A DNA stretch of 64,000 bases from Pullulanibacillus pueri (GTDB lineage: Bacteria > Bacillota > Bacilli > Bacillales > Sporolactobacillaceae): positions 310,001-374,000 of the forward strand of contig NZ_BMFV01000001.1 in NCBI RefSeq assembly GCF_014639255.1, given 5' to 3'. A program made the position numbers and the translations under genes. The notes under the pieces are model-generated. The model searched no databases. It was not told the origin of the DNA and saw nothing but the letters and a program-made list of their open reading frames with translations. Shown piece by piece: positions 27,754 to 37,989 of this stretch. Position 1 is the first letter of the stretch; the number at the start of each line of letters is the position of its first letter.

Positions 27754-30513
27754 ATGGAGTATAAAGACACATTATTAATGCCAAAAACAGATTTTCCTAT
27801 GCGTGGAAATCTCCCCAATAAAGAGCCTGAAATGCAAAAGGAGTGGGAAGAACAGCATATTTACGAAAAACAATTAGAGCGTACGAAAGAACGTCCTCTT
27901 TTTGTTTTACATGATGGCCCTCCTTATGCTAATGGAGATATTCATATTGGTCATGCAGAAAATAAAATTCTTAAAGATATGATCGTTCGCTTCAAGTCTA
28001 TGTCAGGCTATCAGGCTCCCTATGTTCCGGGTTGGGATACGCATGGTCTCCCAATTGAACAGGCGCTGACAAAAAAAGGCGTTAAGCGTAAGGAATTAAG
28101 CATTGCTGAATTCCGTAAACTTTGTGAAGAGTATGCATTAGAACAAATTGATCGTCAGCGCACGCAATTTAAACGCCTTGGTGTTCGTGGTGACTGGGAT
28201 CACCCTTATATTACACTTAATAAAAGTTATGAGGCTGAGCAAATCAAGGTTTTTGGTGAAATGGCGAAAAAGGGCTACATTTACAAAGATAAAAAGACGG
28301 TCTACTGGTCCCCGTCTTCAGAATCAGCATTGGCTGAGGCAGAGATTGAATACCAAGACAAACGCTCCCCTTCGATTTATGTTGCTTTTAAGGTCAAGGA
28401 TGGAAAAGGGGTACTTGAAGGAGACGAATCCATCGTTATCTGGACGACCACACCATGGACTATCCCGGCTAACTTAGCGATCAGCATCAATCCTGACTTT
28501 GATTATAGTGTCGTTGCTGTGGATGGGCATAAATATGTTGTCGCAACAGAACTTATCGAAACACTCAAAAATACATTAGATTGGGAAAATCCTGAGATTC
28601 TTAAAACTTTTAAAGGCCGCGAGTTAGAATATGTTGTCGCTCAACATCCGTTTTATGATCGTGATTCTGTTGTCATTCTTGGTGACCATGTCACATTGGA
28701 TGCGGGTACAGGTTGTGTCCACACTGCACCAGGACATGGAGAAGATGACTTTTTTATCGGTAAGAAATATGGTCTAGATGTGCTTTGTCCGGTTGATGAA
28801 AGAGGGGTCATGACTTCTGAAGCTCCAGGTTTTGAAGGATTATTTTATGATGAAGCTAATAAACCAATCACTGAAAAATTAGAAGCTGTTGGTGCTTTGC
28901 TCAAGCTTGAGTTCTTTAAGCATTCCTATCCACACGATTGGAGAACAAAGAAGCCGATTATTTTTAGAGCGACGGAACAATGGTTTGCATCCATTAAGGA
29001 TTTCCGTGATGAGATTCTTGAAGCCATTAAGCAAGTCAAATGGGTTCCTAATTGGGGTGAAATTCGACTCCATAACATGGTCCGTGATCGTGAAGATTGG
29101 TGTATTTCCCGTCAACGGGTATGGGGGGTGCCAATTCCAGTCTTTTATGGTGAAGACGGTGAACCGATTATCACGGATGAAACCATTGCTCATGTATCAG
29201 AGTTGTTCCGCGAACATGGGTCCAACATTTGGTTTGAGCGTGAGGCTAAAGACTTGTTACCGGAAGGATTCACCTCAGAACATAGTCCTAATGGCGTTTT
29301 CCGGAAAGAGACCGATATTATGGATGTTTGGTTTGATTCTGGCTCGTCTCACCAAGGCGTTCTTGAGCTACGAGAAAACCTGCAAAGACCTGCTGATTTA
29401 TATCTAGAAGGCTCTGACCAATATCGCGGTTGGTTTAACTCGTCTTTATCAACAAGTGTTGCTGTGACCGGACATGCGCCTTATAAAGGGGTTTTAAGCC
29501 ATGGCTTTGTTCTTGATGGAAAAGGTCATAAAATGAGTAAGTCCCTCGGGAATGTTATCGATCCTATGAAGGTGATGAAACAACTCGGTGCAGATATCAT
29601 TAGGCTATGGGTTTCTTCTGTTGACTATACAGCTGATGCTAGAGTTTCCCAAGATATTTTAAAACAAGTCTCAGAAGTTTATCGTAAAATTCGGAACACC
29701 TTAAGATTTTTACTTGGAAACCTTAATGGCTTTGATCCTAAAGCTCATTTTGTAAAACCTGAGGATCGTACAGAGCTTGATCGTTATATGACAGTTAAGC
29801 TGAACAAACTTATCGATAAGGTGACACAGGCATATAACGATTATCAATTCCTATCTGTATATAATGCGATTCACAATTATTGTACAATTGATCTTAGTGC
29901 GTTTTATATGGATATTGCTAAGGATGTCCTATATACAGATCCAGAGAATAGCCCTGCTCGTCGTTCAATTCAAACGGTATTGTACCAACATGTTGTCGCT
30001 TTGACGAAAATGCTCACGCCAATTATTCCTCATACAGCGGAAGAAGTATGGCAGTATATTCCTGGAGAAAAGGCTGACTATGTGCAATTGACCGATATGC
30101 CTGAACAAGAGGATATCACACAAGCAGAAAGCCTTCTTGAAAAATGGGATCAACTTATGGCCGTTCGGGACGATGTTCTTAAAGCTTTAGAAGTGGCTCG
30201 AAATGAAAAGATCATTGGTAAGTCGCTGGAAGCAGCATTAGTGTTATATCCATCTGCCGACAATCGTGCATTGCTTGAGAGCATTGAAGATCTTGATAAG
30301 TTCTTTATTGTGTCACAAGCAACCATTGCTGGCGAAATTGATGAAGCACCAGAAGCCGCACAAAAATATCGAGAAGCGGCTGTCGTAGTCACAGAGGCTG
30401 AGGGTGATAAGTGTGAACGTTGTTGGGTGATTAGTCCAGAAGTGGGGACTGACGCGCAGCACCCAACCCTTTGCTCACGTTGCGCTGATACAATGCACAA
30501 ACATTATGCTTAA
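27754..30513 (+). CDS. ileS: Isoleucyl-tRNA synthetase
   Basis: Class I aminoacyl-tRNA synthetase. ATG 27754 ([21 protein letters not shown]) follows AGGAGG and gives 919 residues, normal for the Bacillus enzyme. HIGH lies in [11 protein letters not shown] (about residue 61) and KMSKS in HKMSKSLGN (about residue 593). The editing domain has TTPWTIPAN and the C-terminal zinc site is CERCW...CSRC. Controlled by the upstream T-box. Confidence 0.97.
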   Translation: MEYKDTLLMPKTDFPMRGNLPNKEPEMQKEWEEQHIYEKQLERTKERPLFVLHDGPPYANGDIHIGHAENKILKDMIVRFKSMSGYQAPYVPGWDTHGLPIEQALTKKGVKRKELSIAEFRKLCEEYALEQIDRQRTQFKRLGVRGDWDHPYITLNKSYEAEQIKVFGEMAKKGYIYKDKKTVYWSPSSESALAEAEIEYQDKRSPSIYVAFKVKDGKGVLEGDESIVIWTTTPWTIPANLAISINPDFDYSVVAVDGHKYVVATELIETLKNTLDWENPEILKTFKGRELEYVVAQHPFYDRDSVVILGDHVTLDAGTGCVHTAPGHGEDDFFIGKKYGLDVLCPVDERGVMTSEAPGFEGLFYDEANKPITEKLEAVGALLKLEFFKHSYPHDWRTKKPIIFRATEQWFASIKDFRDEILEAIKQVKWVPNWGEIRLHNMVRDREDWCISRQRVWGVPIPVFYGEDGEPIITDETIAHVSELFREHGSNIWFEREAKDLLPEGFTSEHSPNGVFRKETDIMDVWFDSGSSHQGVLELRENLQRPADLYLEGSDQYRGWFNSSLSTSVAVTGHAPYKGVLSHGFVLDGKGHKMSKSLGNVIDPMKVMKQLGADIIRLWVSSVDYTADARVSQDILKQVSEVYRKIRNTLRFLLGNLNGFDPKAHFVKPEDRTELDRYMTVKLNKLIDKVTQAYNDYQFLSVYNAIHNYCTIDLSAFYMDIAKDVLYTDPENSPARRSIQTVLYQHVVALTKMLTPIIPHTAEEVWQYIPGEKADYVQLTDMPEQEDITQAESLLEKWDQLMAVRDDVLKALEVARNEKIIGKSLEAALVLYPSADNRALLESIEDLDKFFIVSQATIAGEIDEAPEAAQKYREAAVVVTEAEGDKCERCWVISPEVGTDAQHPTLCSRCADTMHKHYA

Positions 30514-30527
30514 ATAAAAATTTATTG

Positions 30528-30559
30528 AGAGTGGGTTCATTATGAGCCCGCTCTTTTTG
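30528..30559 (+). terminator. Intrinsic terminator after ileS
   Basis: AGAGTGGGTTC (30528-30538) pairs with GAGCCCGCTCT (30544-30554) allowing two G-T pairs, followed by a T run. Confidence 0.88.
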
Positions 30560-30780
30560 TATATAAAATTGAGATTGAATGTCCAAAGCTGAAAGGAGGT
30601 TTAAACACAAAGGAGAAAGTTTAAAGCTGGCTCAGTCTTTTTGATTGTTTACCTTCAGAGGAGAATTATACAAAAAGGTCGCGTTACTCATTGGAAATTA
30701 AGGAAAACGACAAACGGATTAGCAAATGTTAATCAGTCTAATTCATCCTTCTTCATCAAACACTAAATGTGTCAAACAAC

Positions 30781-30811
30781 GCGAACTCATACTTTTCAAG
30801 AAAAAGTTCGC
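30781..30811 (+). other. Inverted repeat in the ileS-ylyA gap
   Basis: The gap 30560-30837 has no ORF of note. It contains GCGAACT (30781-30787) facing AGTTCGC (30805-30811) just before the ribosome-binding site of the next gene, without a T run. This could be an operator or a leader structure. A decoy AAAGGAGG at about 30594-30601 has no start codon in range. Confidence 0.3.
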
Positions 30812-30837
30812 TTATGTTTGGGTAAGGAGGATAAAAT

Positions 30838-31521
30838 GTGTATAGAAAAATAAAAAAACAATTATTAAAACGAAAAGAAGAATTAGAACATGAGTTAAAT
30901 TTAAATAATGAATTTGGTATGGACATTCCTTTTGCATCAAGCACTTCCTCTGGTGAGCTTTCCCAATATGACAACCATCCTGCTGATTCAGGAACTCAAC
31001 TTTATGAGAGAGAAAAAGATCTTGTGCTTCAAAAAATGAAGCATGAAGAGCTGAATGACATCGCCGTTGCATTAACTAAAATAGAGAATGGCACCTATGG
31101 TGTGGATGAGAAAACGGGTGAAAAAATTCCCTATAAGCGTTTAAAGGCTCTTCCAACAGCGACCACAACTACTAAAGATTCACCCAATACGTTTGTGAAT
31201 CATGATCGCCCGATTGAAGAAGACATTCTTCGTCAGATGGAAAGAGATTATGCGACAGCCAGTCGTGAAACAGAATTTAATGAACAAGATGCTTATGACC
31301 TTGTGGCCAGCTATAACCAAATCGACATGACTTATGATGGCTCATCTTTAATGGATAGCTATGATGGGATAGGCTATGTTCAAATGGTAGAAGCCATTGG
31401 TGCGACCGATATACATGGATACCAAGGCGATGACCAAGTGCAATTCTTAAGAAACATTCAATATGATCAGTGGATGAACCAAGAAAACTTAGCGGAAGAT
31501 GACAACGATGCTTATGAATAA
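30838..31521 (+). CDS. ylyA: YlyA/YteA-like DksA/TraR family protein lacking zinc cysteines
   Basis: 227-residue protein in the position of ylyA, after ileS and before lspA. The N-terminal coiled coil (about 1-70) contains GELSQYDNHPADSGTQLYEREKD in parts and IENGTYGV, then PYKRLKALPTATT; these match YlyA/YteA, proteins proposed to bind RNA polymerase like DksA. The normal C4 zinc finger of DksA/TraR is absent: the protein has no cysteine at all (GTYGVDEKTGEKIP where GTYGIC is usual). The C-terminal part is acidic and unconserved. GTG 30838 is used with AAGGAGG seven bases upstream; the overlapping ATG at 30836 is out of frame. Confidence 0.8.
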   Translation: MYRKIKKQLLKRKEELEHELNLNNEFGMDIPFASSTSSGELSQYDNHPADSGTQLYEREKDLVLQKMKHEELNDIAVALTKIENGTYGVDEKTGEKIPYKRLKALPTATTTTKDSPNTFVNHDRPIEEDILRQMERDYATASRETEFNEQDAYDLVASYNQIDMTYDGSSLMDSYDGIGYVQMVEAIGATDIHGYQGDDQVQFLRNIQYDQWMNQENLAEDDNDAYE

Positions 31522-31551
31522 AAAGTGGAGAAGTGAAAGCTTCCCCACTTT
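31522..31551. terminator. Hairpin after ylyA
   Basis: AAAGTGG (31522-31528) and CCACTTT (31545-31551) enclose an inner GAAG/CTTC pairing. The T run is only three bases, so termination strength is doubtful. Confidence 0.5.
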
Positions 31552-31674
31552 ACATACCATATATTTTCTCTAGGACCTCTTAGGTGTGTTTTTTTCCATA
31601 TTCTTTAAATGTATCTCGCCATTGCATAGGGCTTATGCTAAAATGTTTTAAGGGAAAGAGAAAGGGGAATATAA

Positions 31675-32136
31675 GTGATTTATTATTTAATAGCCATCAT
31701 TTTGTTATTTATTGATCAGTGTAGTAAATATGCCGTTGCACATAATATGACAGTGGGTGAGCAGGTCGAACTCATTCCAAATCTCTTATACATAACGTCT
31801 TCCCGAAACACTGGCGCAGCATGGAATATCCTTGAAGGGCAAATGTGGTTTTTCTACATTATTTCCATTGTTGTCCTCGGTGTTGTGATCTACTACATGC
31901 AAAAAGTGGGACGCCATCATCCATTTTTAGGAGTCTCTTTAGGTTTTATCTTGGGAGGGACACTTGGGAATTTTATTGATCGTATATTTAGAGGTCAAGT
32001 GGTTGATTTTATACATGTCTACCTTGGTTCATATAGCTATCCTGTTTTTAATATTGCCGATTCTTCGTTAGTGATTGGCGTCATTTTATTATTATTATAC
32101 ACCTTATTCGAAGGTAAAAAAGGAAAGAAACAATGA
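31675..32136 (+). CDS. lspA: Lipoprotein signal peptidase (signal peptidase II)
   Basis: Aspartic membrane protease that removes signal peptides from prolipoproteins. 153 residues with four membrane segments. Conserved boxes: IDQCSKYAV, SRNTGAAWN, the catalytic GGTLGNFIDR and FNIADSSLVIG. It starts at GTG 31675 after AAAGGGG. Its stop overlaps the start of the next gene (ATGA). Confidence 0.95.
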   Translation: MIYYLIAIILLFIDQCSKYAVAHNMTVGEQVELIPNLLYITSSRNTGAAWNILEGQMWFFYIISIVVLGVVIYYMQKVGRHHPFLGVSLGFILGGTLGNFIDRIFRGQVVDFIHVYLGSYSYPVFNIADSSLVIGVILLLLYTLFEGKKGKKQ

Positions 32137-33044
32137 CAGAAACGAATTGGAAAGTAGAAGCGCATATTGTCGGAGATCGTATTGATAAATATATCCATCA
32201 GCAATTTCCTGAACTCTCTCGTACGCAAATTCAGGAGTTGATCAAGGTTGGAGATATATTGGTCAATGATACGAAAGTCAAACAAAATTATAAAATAAAT
32301 ACAGATGATGTTATTTCCGTCACCATCAGAGAACCTGAACCTTTGGATGTTAAACCAGAACCGATGAATCTTGATATTGTTTATGAAGATAAAGACGTCA
32401 TCGTTATCAATAAACCACGTGGCATGGTCGTCCATCCTGCACCTGGTCACACATCAGGGACACTCGTCAATGGCCTAGTAGCTCATTGTGAAGACTTATC
32501 AGGTATTAATGGGGTTCTACGTCCAGGGATTGTACACCGTATTGATAAGGATACATCGGGATTAATTATGGTTGCAAAAAATGATCAAGCGCATCGATCA
32601 TTAGTAGAGCAATTGAAGGATAAGACGACCCATAGAGTCTACAAAGCCATTGTTCATGGTGTTGTTCCCCATAAAAATGGTACCATTGATGCCCCGATTG
32701 GAAGGGATGAGAAGGATCGTAAAAAAATGGCGGTAAATATCCGTCATGGTAAGCCCGCGGTCACTCATTTTACTGTCAATCAGCATTTTACTGATTTTAC
32801 TTATGTCGATTGTCAATTGGAAACAGGGCGTACTCATCAAATCCGTGTGCATATGGCTTATATTGGTCATCCAGTAGCAGGAGATCCTAAGTATGGGCCG
32901 AAGAAAACCTTAAATATTGATGGACAGGCTCTTCATGCTGCTGAGCTTGGGTTTACCCACCCCAGGACAGGCGAACGCCTAACCTTCTCAGCTCCCATCC
33001 CTGAAGATATGACCGGATTGCTTGAAGAATTGGATAGAGAGTAA
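32133..33044 (+). CDS. ylyB: RluA-family pseudouridine synthase, YlyB-like
   Basis: Modifies uridine in rRNA; the RluD-type target is likely but not provable here. 303 residues: an N-terminal S4 domain (about 15-75, SRTQIQELIKVGDILVND in parts), then the catalytic domain with HRIDKDTSGL holding the catalytic Asp, GRTHQIRVHMAYIGHPVAGD and PKYGPK. Overlaps lspA by four bases. A strong terminator follows. Confidence 0.92.
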   Translation: MTETNWKVEAHIVGDRIDKYIHQQFPELSRTQIQELIKVGDILVNDTKVKQNYKINTDDVISVTIREPEPLDVKPEPMNLDIVYEDKDVIVINKPRGMVVHPAPGHTSGTLVNGLVAHCEDLSGINGVLRPGIVHRIDKDTSGLIMVAKNDQAHRSLVEQLKDKTTHRVYKAIVHGVVPHKNGTIDAPIGRDEKDRKKMAVNIRHGKPAVTHFTVNQHFTDFTYVDCQLETGRTHQIRVHMAYIGHPVAGDPKYGPKKTLNIDGQALHAAELGFTHPRTGERLTFSAPIPEDMTGLLEELDRE

Positions 33045-33056
33045 GTAGAATTCAAT

Positions 33057-33103
33057 GGATTTGTACCAAAATGTCTTGACGATTTGGTGCAGATCCTTTT
33101 TTT
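33057..33103 (+). terminator. Strong intrinsic terminator after ylyB
   Basis: A long stem from GGATTTGTACCAAA (from 33057) to TTTGGTGCAGATCC (to 33096) with G-T pairs, directly followed by seven T. Element A copy 3 begins about 30 bases later. Confidence 0.9.
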
Positions 33104-33133
33104 ATAAGATCAAAATTTATAAGTTGAACGTCA

Positions 33134-33490
33134 TATGGGCATCCTTTTTTCTTGGATAAATACAATTTGTGGAATATTGATGTGGATTTTTACTCCAGAA
33201 CGCTCGCTAGGATTAAGGAAAGCTTCTAAGAGAATCATCCTCGCAAAAAATCGTGTTTTACGATTTTTTGATGTGGGTAGGGTCAGCTTTCGACGCACCA
33301 CCGGCGTTGTCACACGGATGTGACGGTGTTAGTCGAAGATCCTTAACGACGTGACGCTTTTAGCCGATCATCCTTGGTGGCCTTAGCATCTCGCGTCTTT
33401 CGCTCCAATCCATTTAATACTGACAATGCATTTTGCTAAAAAACTTTTTGTGCCCAACGAAATGTTGAAAAATAAAGCCCATCCATTATT
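33134..33490 (+). repeat. Element A, copy 3, with the centre replaced by other modules
   Basis: The outer arms GTGGATT (33182-33188) and AATCCAT (33407-33413), preceded by CTCGCGTCTTTCGCTCC, match element A. Between them the usual central hairpin is replaced by about 180 bases. These contain a perfect hairpin AAAAAATCGT/ACGATTTTTT (33245-33254 and 33260-33269) and GTTGTCACACGGA (33306-33318). Both modules also occur in element B at 59.4-60.0 kb. ATGGGC and GCCCAT mark the outer ends. No gene lies in 33104-33560; the 60-62-codon ORFs here are repeat products. Confidence 0.7.
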
Positions 33491-33576
33491 CTCCTCTGAT
33501 TCATTGATTGAAAAAAGAACCAAACGTTTCAGCGATTTGTGGTAAGATAAGTAAAAAAGTTTAGGATGGGAGTACT

Positions 33577-33747
33577 TTGGAAATCATGATCCTTATTTTA
33601 GTGCTTGTGGCTATATGTATTTCTACTTTTGCCTTGATCAACACCCAGATTATGATAAGAGATTTGTCTGAAATAAAGGCGAGATTAGGCATAAAAGAGG
33701 AGAAAAAGACTGCCTTTTTAAAGCGTGATCTAGACCATGATGAATGA
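33577..33747 (+). CDS. Small membrane-protein ORF upstream of pyrR
   Basis: A 56-codon ORF not matching any family I know. From TTG 33577 it encodes one hydrophobic segment (about residues 3-22, MILILVLVAICISTFAL) and then a charged tail (IRDLSEIKARLGIKEEKK) that could form a short helix. GGATGGGAG lies just upstream, with a four- to five-base gap to TTG; an ATG at 33586 is the alternative. It ends 41 bases before the pyr promoter and is probably its own unit or read-through from ylyB. N-out/C-in or the reverse cannot be decided. Confidence 0.55.
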   Translation: MEIMILILVLVAICISTFALINTQIMIRDLSEIKARLGIKEEKKTAFLKRDLDHDE

Positions 33748-33788
33748 TAAGAGTGAGCGTTAAAAATAAAAAAATGTAGTCTTTTGTG

Positions 33789-33817
33789 TTGACACCTTAG
33801 ACCGCTTTTGACATAAT
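33789..33817 (+). promoter_or_regulatory. Sigma-A promoter of the pyr operon
   Basis: TTGACA (33789-33794), 17-base spacer, CATAAT (33812-33817). Expected start near 33824, just before the first PyrR-controlled leader. Confidence 0.85.
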
Positions 33818-33839
33818 AATAAAGACAAATGAAGATCCT

Positions 33840-33942
33840 TTAATAACAGTCCCGTGAGGCTGGAAAGGGTAACGGCATAAATCCATCAATGCGTGATGGA
33901 TTTTTCAGAAACCTCTCCGCCCATTGGCCGAGAGGTTTTTTG
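33840..33942 (+). promoter_or_regulatory. PyrR attenuator 1 (before pyrR)
   Basis: AGTCCCGTGAGGCT (33848-33861) matches the known PyrR binding loop of the anti-antiterminator. A hairpin ATCCATCA/TGATGGAT (near 33881-33902) followed by TTTTT, and then the main terminator AACCTCTC/GAGAGGTT (33910-33917 and 33930-33937) plus T run, complete the leader. PyrR with bound UMP favours termination. Confidence 0.93.
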
Positions 33943-33966
33943 CTTAGGTTACCTTAGGAGTGATAG

Positions 33967-34509
<543 letters not shown>

Positions 34510-34534
34510 TAAATTTAGGATACACCCTTTTAAA

Positions 34535-34628
34535 GGCAGTCCCGTGAGACTGACAAAGGGGTGCAGTTCATTGTGTGCTCACAATAGGACTGCCCAAAAC
34601 CCCTTCGTCATAAGACGGAGGGGTTTTT
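34535..34628 (+). promoter_or_regulatory. PyrR attenuator 2 (between pyrR and pyrB)
   Basis: Second PyrR binding loop AGTCCCGTGAGACT (34538-34551). GGCAGTCC (34535-34542) can pair with GGACTGCC (34587-34594), an alternative long-range structure. The terminator is ACCCC/GGGGT with an inner CGTC/GACG (34599-34624) plus T run. B. subtilis has a third attenuator next to pyrP; here pyrP and that attenuator are absent. Confidence 0.92.
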
Positions 34629-34664
34629 AACGTATAAATAAATCTTTGGGAGGAGAATGTTGAG

Positions 34665-35579
34665 ATGCCACATCTTTTATCATTGACCGACTTATCTGTC
34701 CATACCATTGAAGAACTTTTGACTCGTGCCCAAGCGTTTCAAGACAGAGGAGCCGAACAGCGAGTCAGGGAGCCCATTTTTGTGGCTAATCTCTTTTTTG
34801 AACCGAGTACCCGCACGCGTTTTAGCTTTGAAGTCGCTGAAAAACGTCTAGGTTTGAATGCTTTAAACTTTGATGATACCACATCGAGTACGCAAAAAGG
34901 TGAGACGCTTTATGATACGCTTCGTGTGCTTGAAGAGCTTGGTGCCAAAGCCGCAGTTATTCGACATTCAGAGCAAGGGTTTTATGAACCTTTACAAGAT
35001 CGTTTACATCTCTCACTGATTAATGCGGGTGATGGGTCGGGTCATCATCCTTCACAAACGCTTCTAGATCTACTCACCATTCAACAAGAATTTTCAGGTT
35101 TTAAAGGACTGACAGTGGCTATGATTGGTGATCTTCGTCACAGCCGTGTTGCACGATCAAACGCTGAGATCTTAACCAAGTTGGGGGCTAGCGTGATTTT
35201 ATCAGGACCTCCGGAATGGCATGCTCCAGAATTTCCTGGCACTTATGTTTCAATAGAAGAAGCGATTGAAACGGCCGATGTTGTCAACCTCTTGAGAATT
35301 CAAACCGAACGTCATGATGGAGAGGGATTGTTTACAAAAGAGACGTATCATCAGGCTTATGGATTGACGCTAGAAAGAGAAAAGCGCATGAAGGCACATG
35401 CCATTATTATGCATCCTGCCCCCTTTAATCGCGGGGTTGAAATCGCAAGTGAACTTGTAGAATGCAGGCGTTCAAGAATTTTTAAACAAATGCATAATGG
35501 TGTCCATATCCGGATGGCGATTCTCGAATGGGCATTAGGCCTGAACATAATACCGCAACATTTTCAGCTATCCATTTAA
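34665..35579 (+). CDS. pyrB: Aspartate carbamoyltransferase
   Basis: First committed step of UMP synthesis: carbamoyl phosphate plus aspartate. The carbamoyl-phosphate motif FEPSTRTRFSFE (about residues 46-57), GDGSGHHPSQTLLD and HPAPFNRGVE are diagnostic. 304 residues, catalytic chain only; no regulatory pyrI chain is present. Start ATG 34665 after GGGAGGAG. Confidence 0.97.
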   Translation: MPHLLSLTDLSVHTIEELLTRAQAFQDRGAEQRVREPIFVANLFFEPSTRTRFSFEVAEKRLGLNALNFDDTTSSTQKGETLYDTLRVLEELGAKAAVIRHSEQGFYEPLQDRLHLSLINAGDGSGHHPSQTLLDLLTIQQEFSGFKGLTVAMIGDLRHSRVARSNAEILTKLGASVILSGPPEWHAPEFPGTYVSIEEAIETADVVNLLRIQTERHDGEGLFTKETYHQAYGLTLEREKRMKAHAIIMHPAPFNRGVEIASELVECRRSRIFKQMHNGVHIRMAILEWALGLNIIPQHFQLSI

Positions 35580-35617
35580 ATACGAGCTTGCAAGAAACAT
35601 AGAGGAGGAAGGCAAAA

Positions 35618-36901
35618 ATGGGGTTAATGATTAAGAACGGAACAGTCTATAGAAAAGGTGTGTTTCAGCGAAGCGATGTGCTGATTGTTGATGAAGAGAT
35701 TGTGAGGATTGCAGAAACCATCGATGAAGGGGATCATCAGGTGATTGATGCTAAACACCAACTTGTATTACCTGGTTTTGTTGACCTTCATGTTCATCTG
35801 CGCGAACCTGGTGGGGAACATAAAGAAACGATTGCGTCAGGGACACAAGCCGCTGCAAGAGGAGGATTTACCACTGTTGCGGCTATGCCGAACACCTCAC
35901 CGATACCTGATAGTGTGGAAACTCTTGAGTTAGTGAATGCACGTATTAAAGAAACAGCGGTTGTGCGCGTCTTACCCTATGCCTCTATCACCCAAGCACA
36001 AAAAGGTGATGGCTTGACAGATTTTAAAGCACTAAAAGAAAGCGGCGCCTTTGCCTTTTCAGACGACGGCGTTGGTGTGCAATCGGCAGCGATGATGCTC
36101 GAAGCCATGAAACAGGCAAGCCGCCTAGGAAGTTCAATTGTTGCCCATTGTGAAGAAAATACATTAATAAATAATGGCGCCGTACATGATGGGGAATTTG
36201 CTAAACAGTACGGGATTAACGGCATTCCAAATGTTTGTGAAGCCGTCCAAATTGCGCGTGATGTCTTATTAGCCGAATTAGCAGATTGTCATTATCATGT
36301 TTGCCATGTCAGTACTAAAGAATCAGTAAGAACGATACGTGATGCCAAGCGTGCGGGGATAAAAGTAACTGCAGAAGTTACCCCACACCACCTGCTGCTG
36401 ACAGATCTTGATATACCAGGGCTTGATACACATTATAAAATGAATCCCCCTCTCCGGAGTAAAGAAGATCGTGAGGCCTTGCTTGAAGGACTTCTAGATG
36501 GCACTATCGATTTTATTGCTACTGATCATGCCCCACATGCGGCTGAAGAAAAGGCAAAATCAATGGCGGAAGCTCCATTTGGCATCGTCGGTTTAGAAAC
36601 GGCCTTTTCACTGCTATATACACAATGTGTAAAGACCGGCCTCCTTACTTTAGAACAGTTGATTGACTTTTTGACAGTGAAGCCTGCTAGAGCTTTTGAT
36701 CTGCCGTTTGGGGAGATTGAAGTTGGAAGGTCAGCTGATCTGACGGTGGTGGACCTTGAAGCCGCTGCTTCCATTGACGCTGGACAATTTGTTTCGAAAG
36801 GCAGAAATACACCATTCAATGGTTGGCGATGTCAGGGGTGGCCAGTATTAACGATTGCACAGGGAAAAATAGCTTGGGAAAAGGGAAGTGTACGCGTATG
36901 A
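35618..36901 (+). CDS. pyrC: Dihydroorotase
   Basis: Zinc amidohydrolase closing carbamoyl-aspartate to dihydroorotate. Metal motifs [10 protein letters not shown] (about residues 58-67) and ATDHAPH (about 303-309) and HVSTKESV are present. 427 residues, type I length. AGGAGGAAGG precedes the ATG. The stop overlaps the pyrAA start by four bases. Confidence 0.96.
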   Translation: MGLMIKNGTVYRKGVFQRSDVLIVDEEIVRIAETIDEGDHQVIDAKHQLVLPGFVDLHVHLREPGGEHKETIASGTQAAARGGFTTVAAMPNTSPIPDSVETLELVNARIKETAVVRVLPYASITQAQKGDGLTDFKALKESGAFAFSDDGVGVQSAAMMLEAMKQASRLGSSIVAHCEENTLINNGAVHDGEFAKQYGINGIPNVCEAVQIARDVLLAELADCHYHVCHVSTKESVRTIRDAKRAGIKVTAEVTPHHLLLTDLDIPGLDTHYKMNPPLRSKEDREALLEGLLDGTIDFIATDHAPHAAEEKAKSMAEAPFGIVGLETAFSLLYTQCVKTGLLTLEQLIDFLTVKPARAFDLPFGEIEVGRSADLTVVDLEAAASIDAGQFVSKGRNTPFNGWRCQGWPVLTIAQGKIAWEKGSVRV

Positions 36902-37989
36902 AAAGACAATTGATCTTAGAAAATGGCGCAGTGTTTGTGGGAGAAGCTTTTGGAGCTGAGAGAGTACGTGAGGGAGAGGTTGTCTTTAACACAGGGATGA
37001 CGGGCTATCAAGAAATCTTATCTGACCCCTCTTATTGTGATCAAATTGTGACGATGACCTATCCTCTTATAGGAAACTATGGGATTAATCGAGATGATTT
37101 TGAGTCAATCATTCCCGCGGTTGCAGGACTTATTGTCAAAGAAGTGACTGAAGTTCCCAGCCATTGGCGATCCGAATCGACACTTCATGAGATGTTAATT
37201 GAAAAAGGCATCCCTGGTTTGGCAGGCATAGATACTCGAAGATTAACAAAGCTAATTCGTGAACATGGTACGTTAAAAGGACGTTTGTGTAACTTAGAGA
37301 CTTCAATTAAAGAAACGGTACAGACTCTTAAAACCAAAGAATGGCTAACAGACCAAGTCCGTCGCGTGTCAACGACGATGTCTTATGAAAGTCCAGGAAG
37401 CGGTCCACGAATAGTACTTGTCGATTTCGGCATGAAAAAAGGGATTTTAAGAGAGGTCATCCGATTAGGGTGTGATGTGCTTGTGGTTCCTTTTGATACG
37501 ACCAGTGAAGAGATCCTCCAGCTTCATCCTGATGGCATTGTCCTTTCTAATGGGCCTGGTGATCCCAAAGCTGTCCCTGAAGCGATTGAAACGGTTCGTC
37601 ATTTAATAGGTAAAGTGCCTTTGTTCGGCATTTGCCTAGGTCATCAGCTCCTTGCGCTTGCATGTGGTGCCAATACGGTGAAAATGCGTTTCGGTCATCG
37701 AGGTGCGAATCACCCTGTGAAAGATTTACAGACGGGTCAGTTTTATATGACCTCACAAAATCATGGTTATGCAGTCGATCCCGAATCATTGGCTAATACA
37801 GATCTAGAAGTGACTCATATTGCGATCAATGATCAAAGCATTGAAGGCTTGCGACATAAACAGCACCTTGCTTATAGTGTTCAGTTCCACCCTGAAGCAA
37901 CGCCAGGACCTGAAGATAGCAGTCAACTATTCGAGCAATTTTTCCAAGACGTTAAACAATCGAAGAAAGTAGGGGTTCAATATGCCTAA
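36898..37989 (+). CDS. pyrAA: Carbamoyl-phosphate synthase, small subunit (pyrimidine-specific)
   Basis: Glutaminase subunit supplying ammonia to PyrAB. ATG 36898 ([19 protein letters not shown]) overlaps the pyrC stop and gives 363 residues; upstream in-frame codons lie inside pyrC. The class I amidotransferase site is [12 protein letters not shown] (Cys near 246) with the HPE motif near residue 331. The stop overlaps pyrAB by eight bases. Confidence 0.96.
   Translation: MKRQLILENGAVFVGEAFGAERVREGEVVFNTGMTGYQEILSDPSYCDQIVTMTYPLIGNYGINRDDFESIIPAVAGLIVKEVTEVPSHWRSESTLHEMLIEKGIPGLAGIDTRRLTKLIREHGTLKGRLCNLETSIKETVQTLKTKEWLTDQVRRVSTTMSYESPGSGPRIVLVDFGMKKGILREVIRLGCDVLVVPFDTTSEEILQLHPDGIVLSNGPGDPKAVPEAIETVRHLIGKVPLFGICLGHQLLALACGANTVKMRFGHRGANHPVKDLQTGQFYMTSQNHGYAVDPESLANTDLEVTHIAINDQSIEGLRHKQHLAYSVQFHPEATPGPEDSSQLFEQFFQDVKQSKKVGVQYA

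Noticed and set aside
28889..29407. 172-codon ORF in another frame inside ileS
   Set aside because: Lies wholly within the conserved synthetase gene and has no family features.
33134..33490. Structured RNA such as a 6S RNA or a riboswitch in the ylyB-pyrR gap
   Set aside because: The pairings match element A seen elsewhere; no downstream gene is positioned to be controlled, and a strong terminator and a promoter isolate it.
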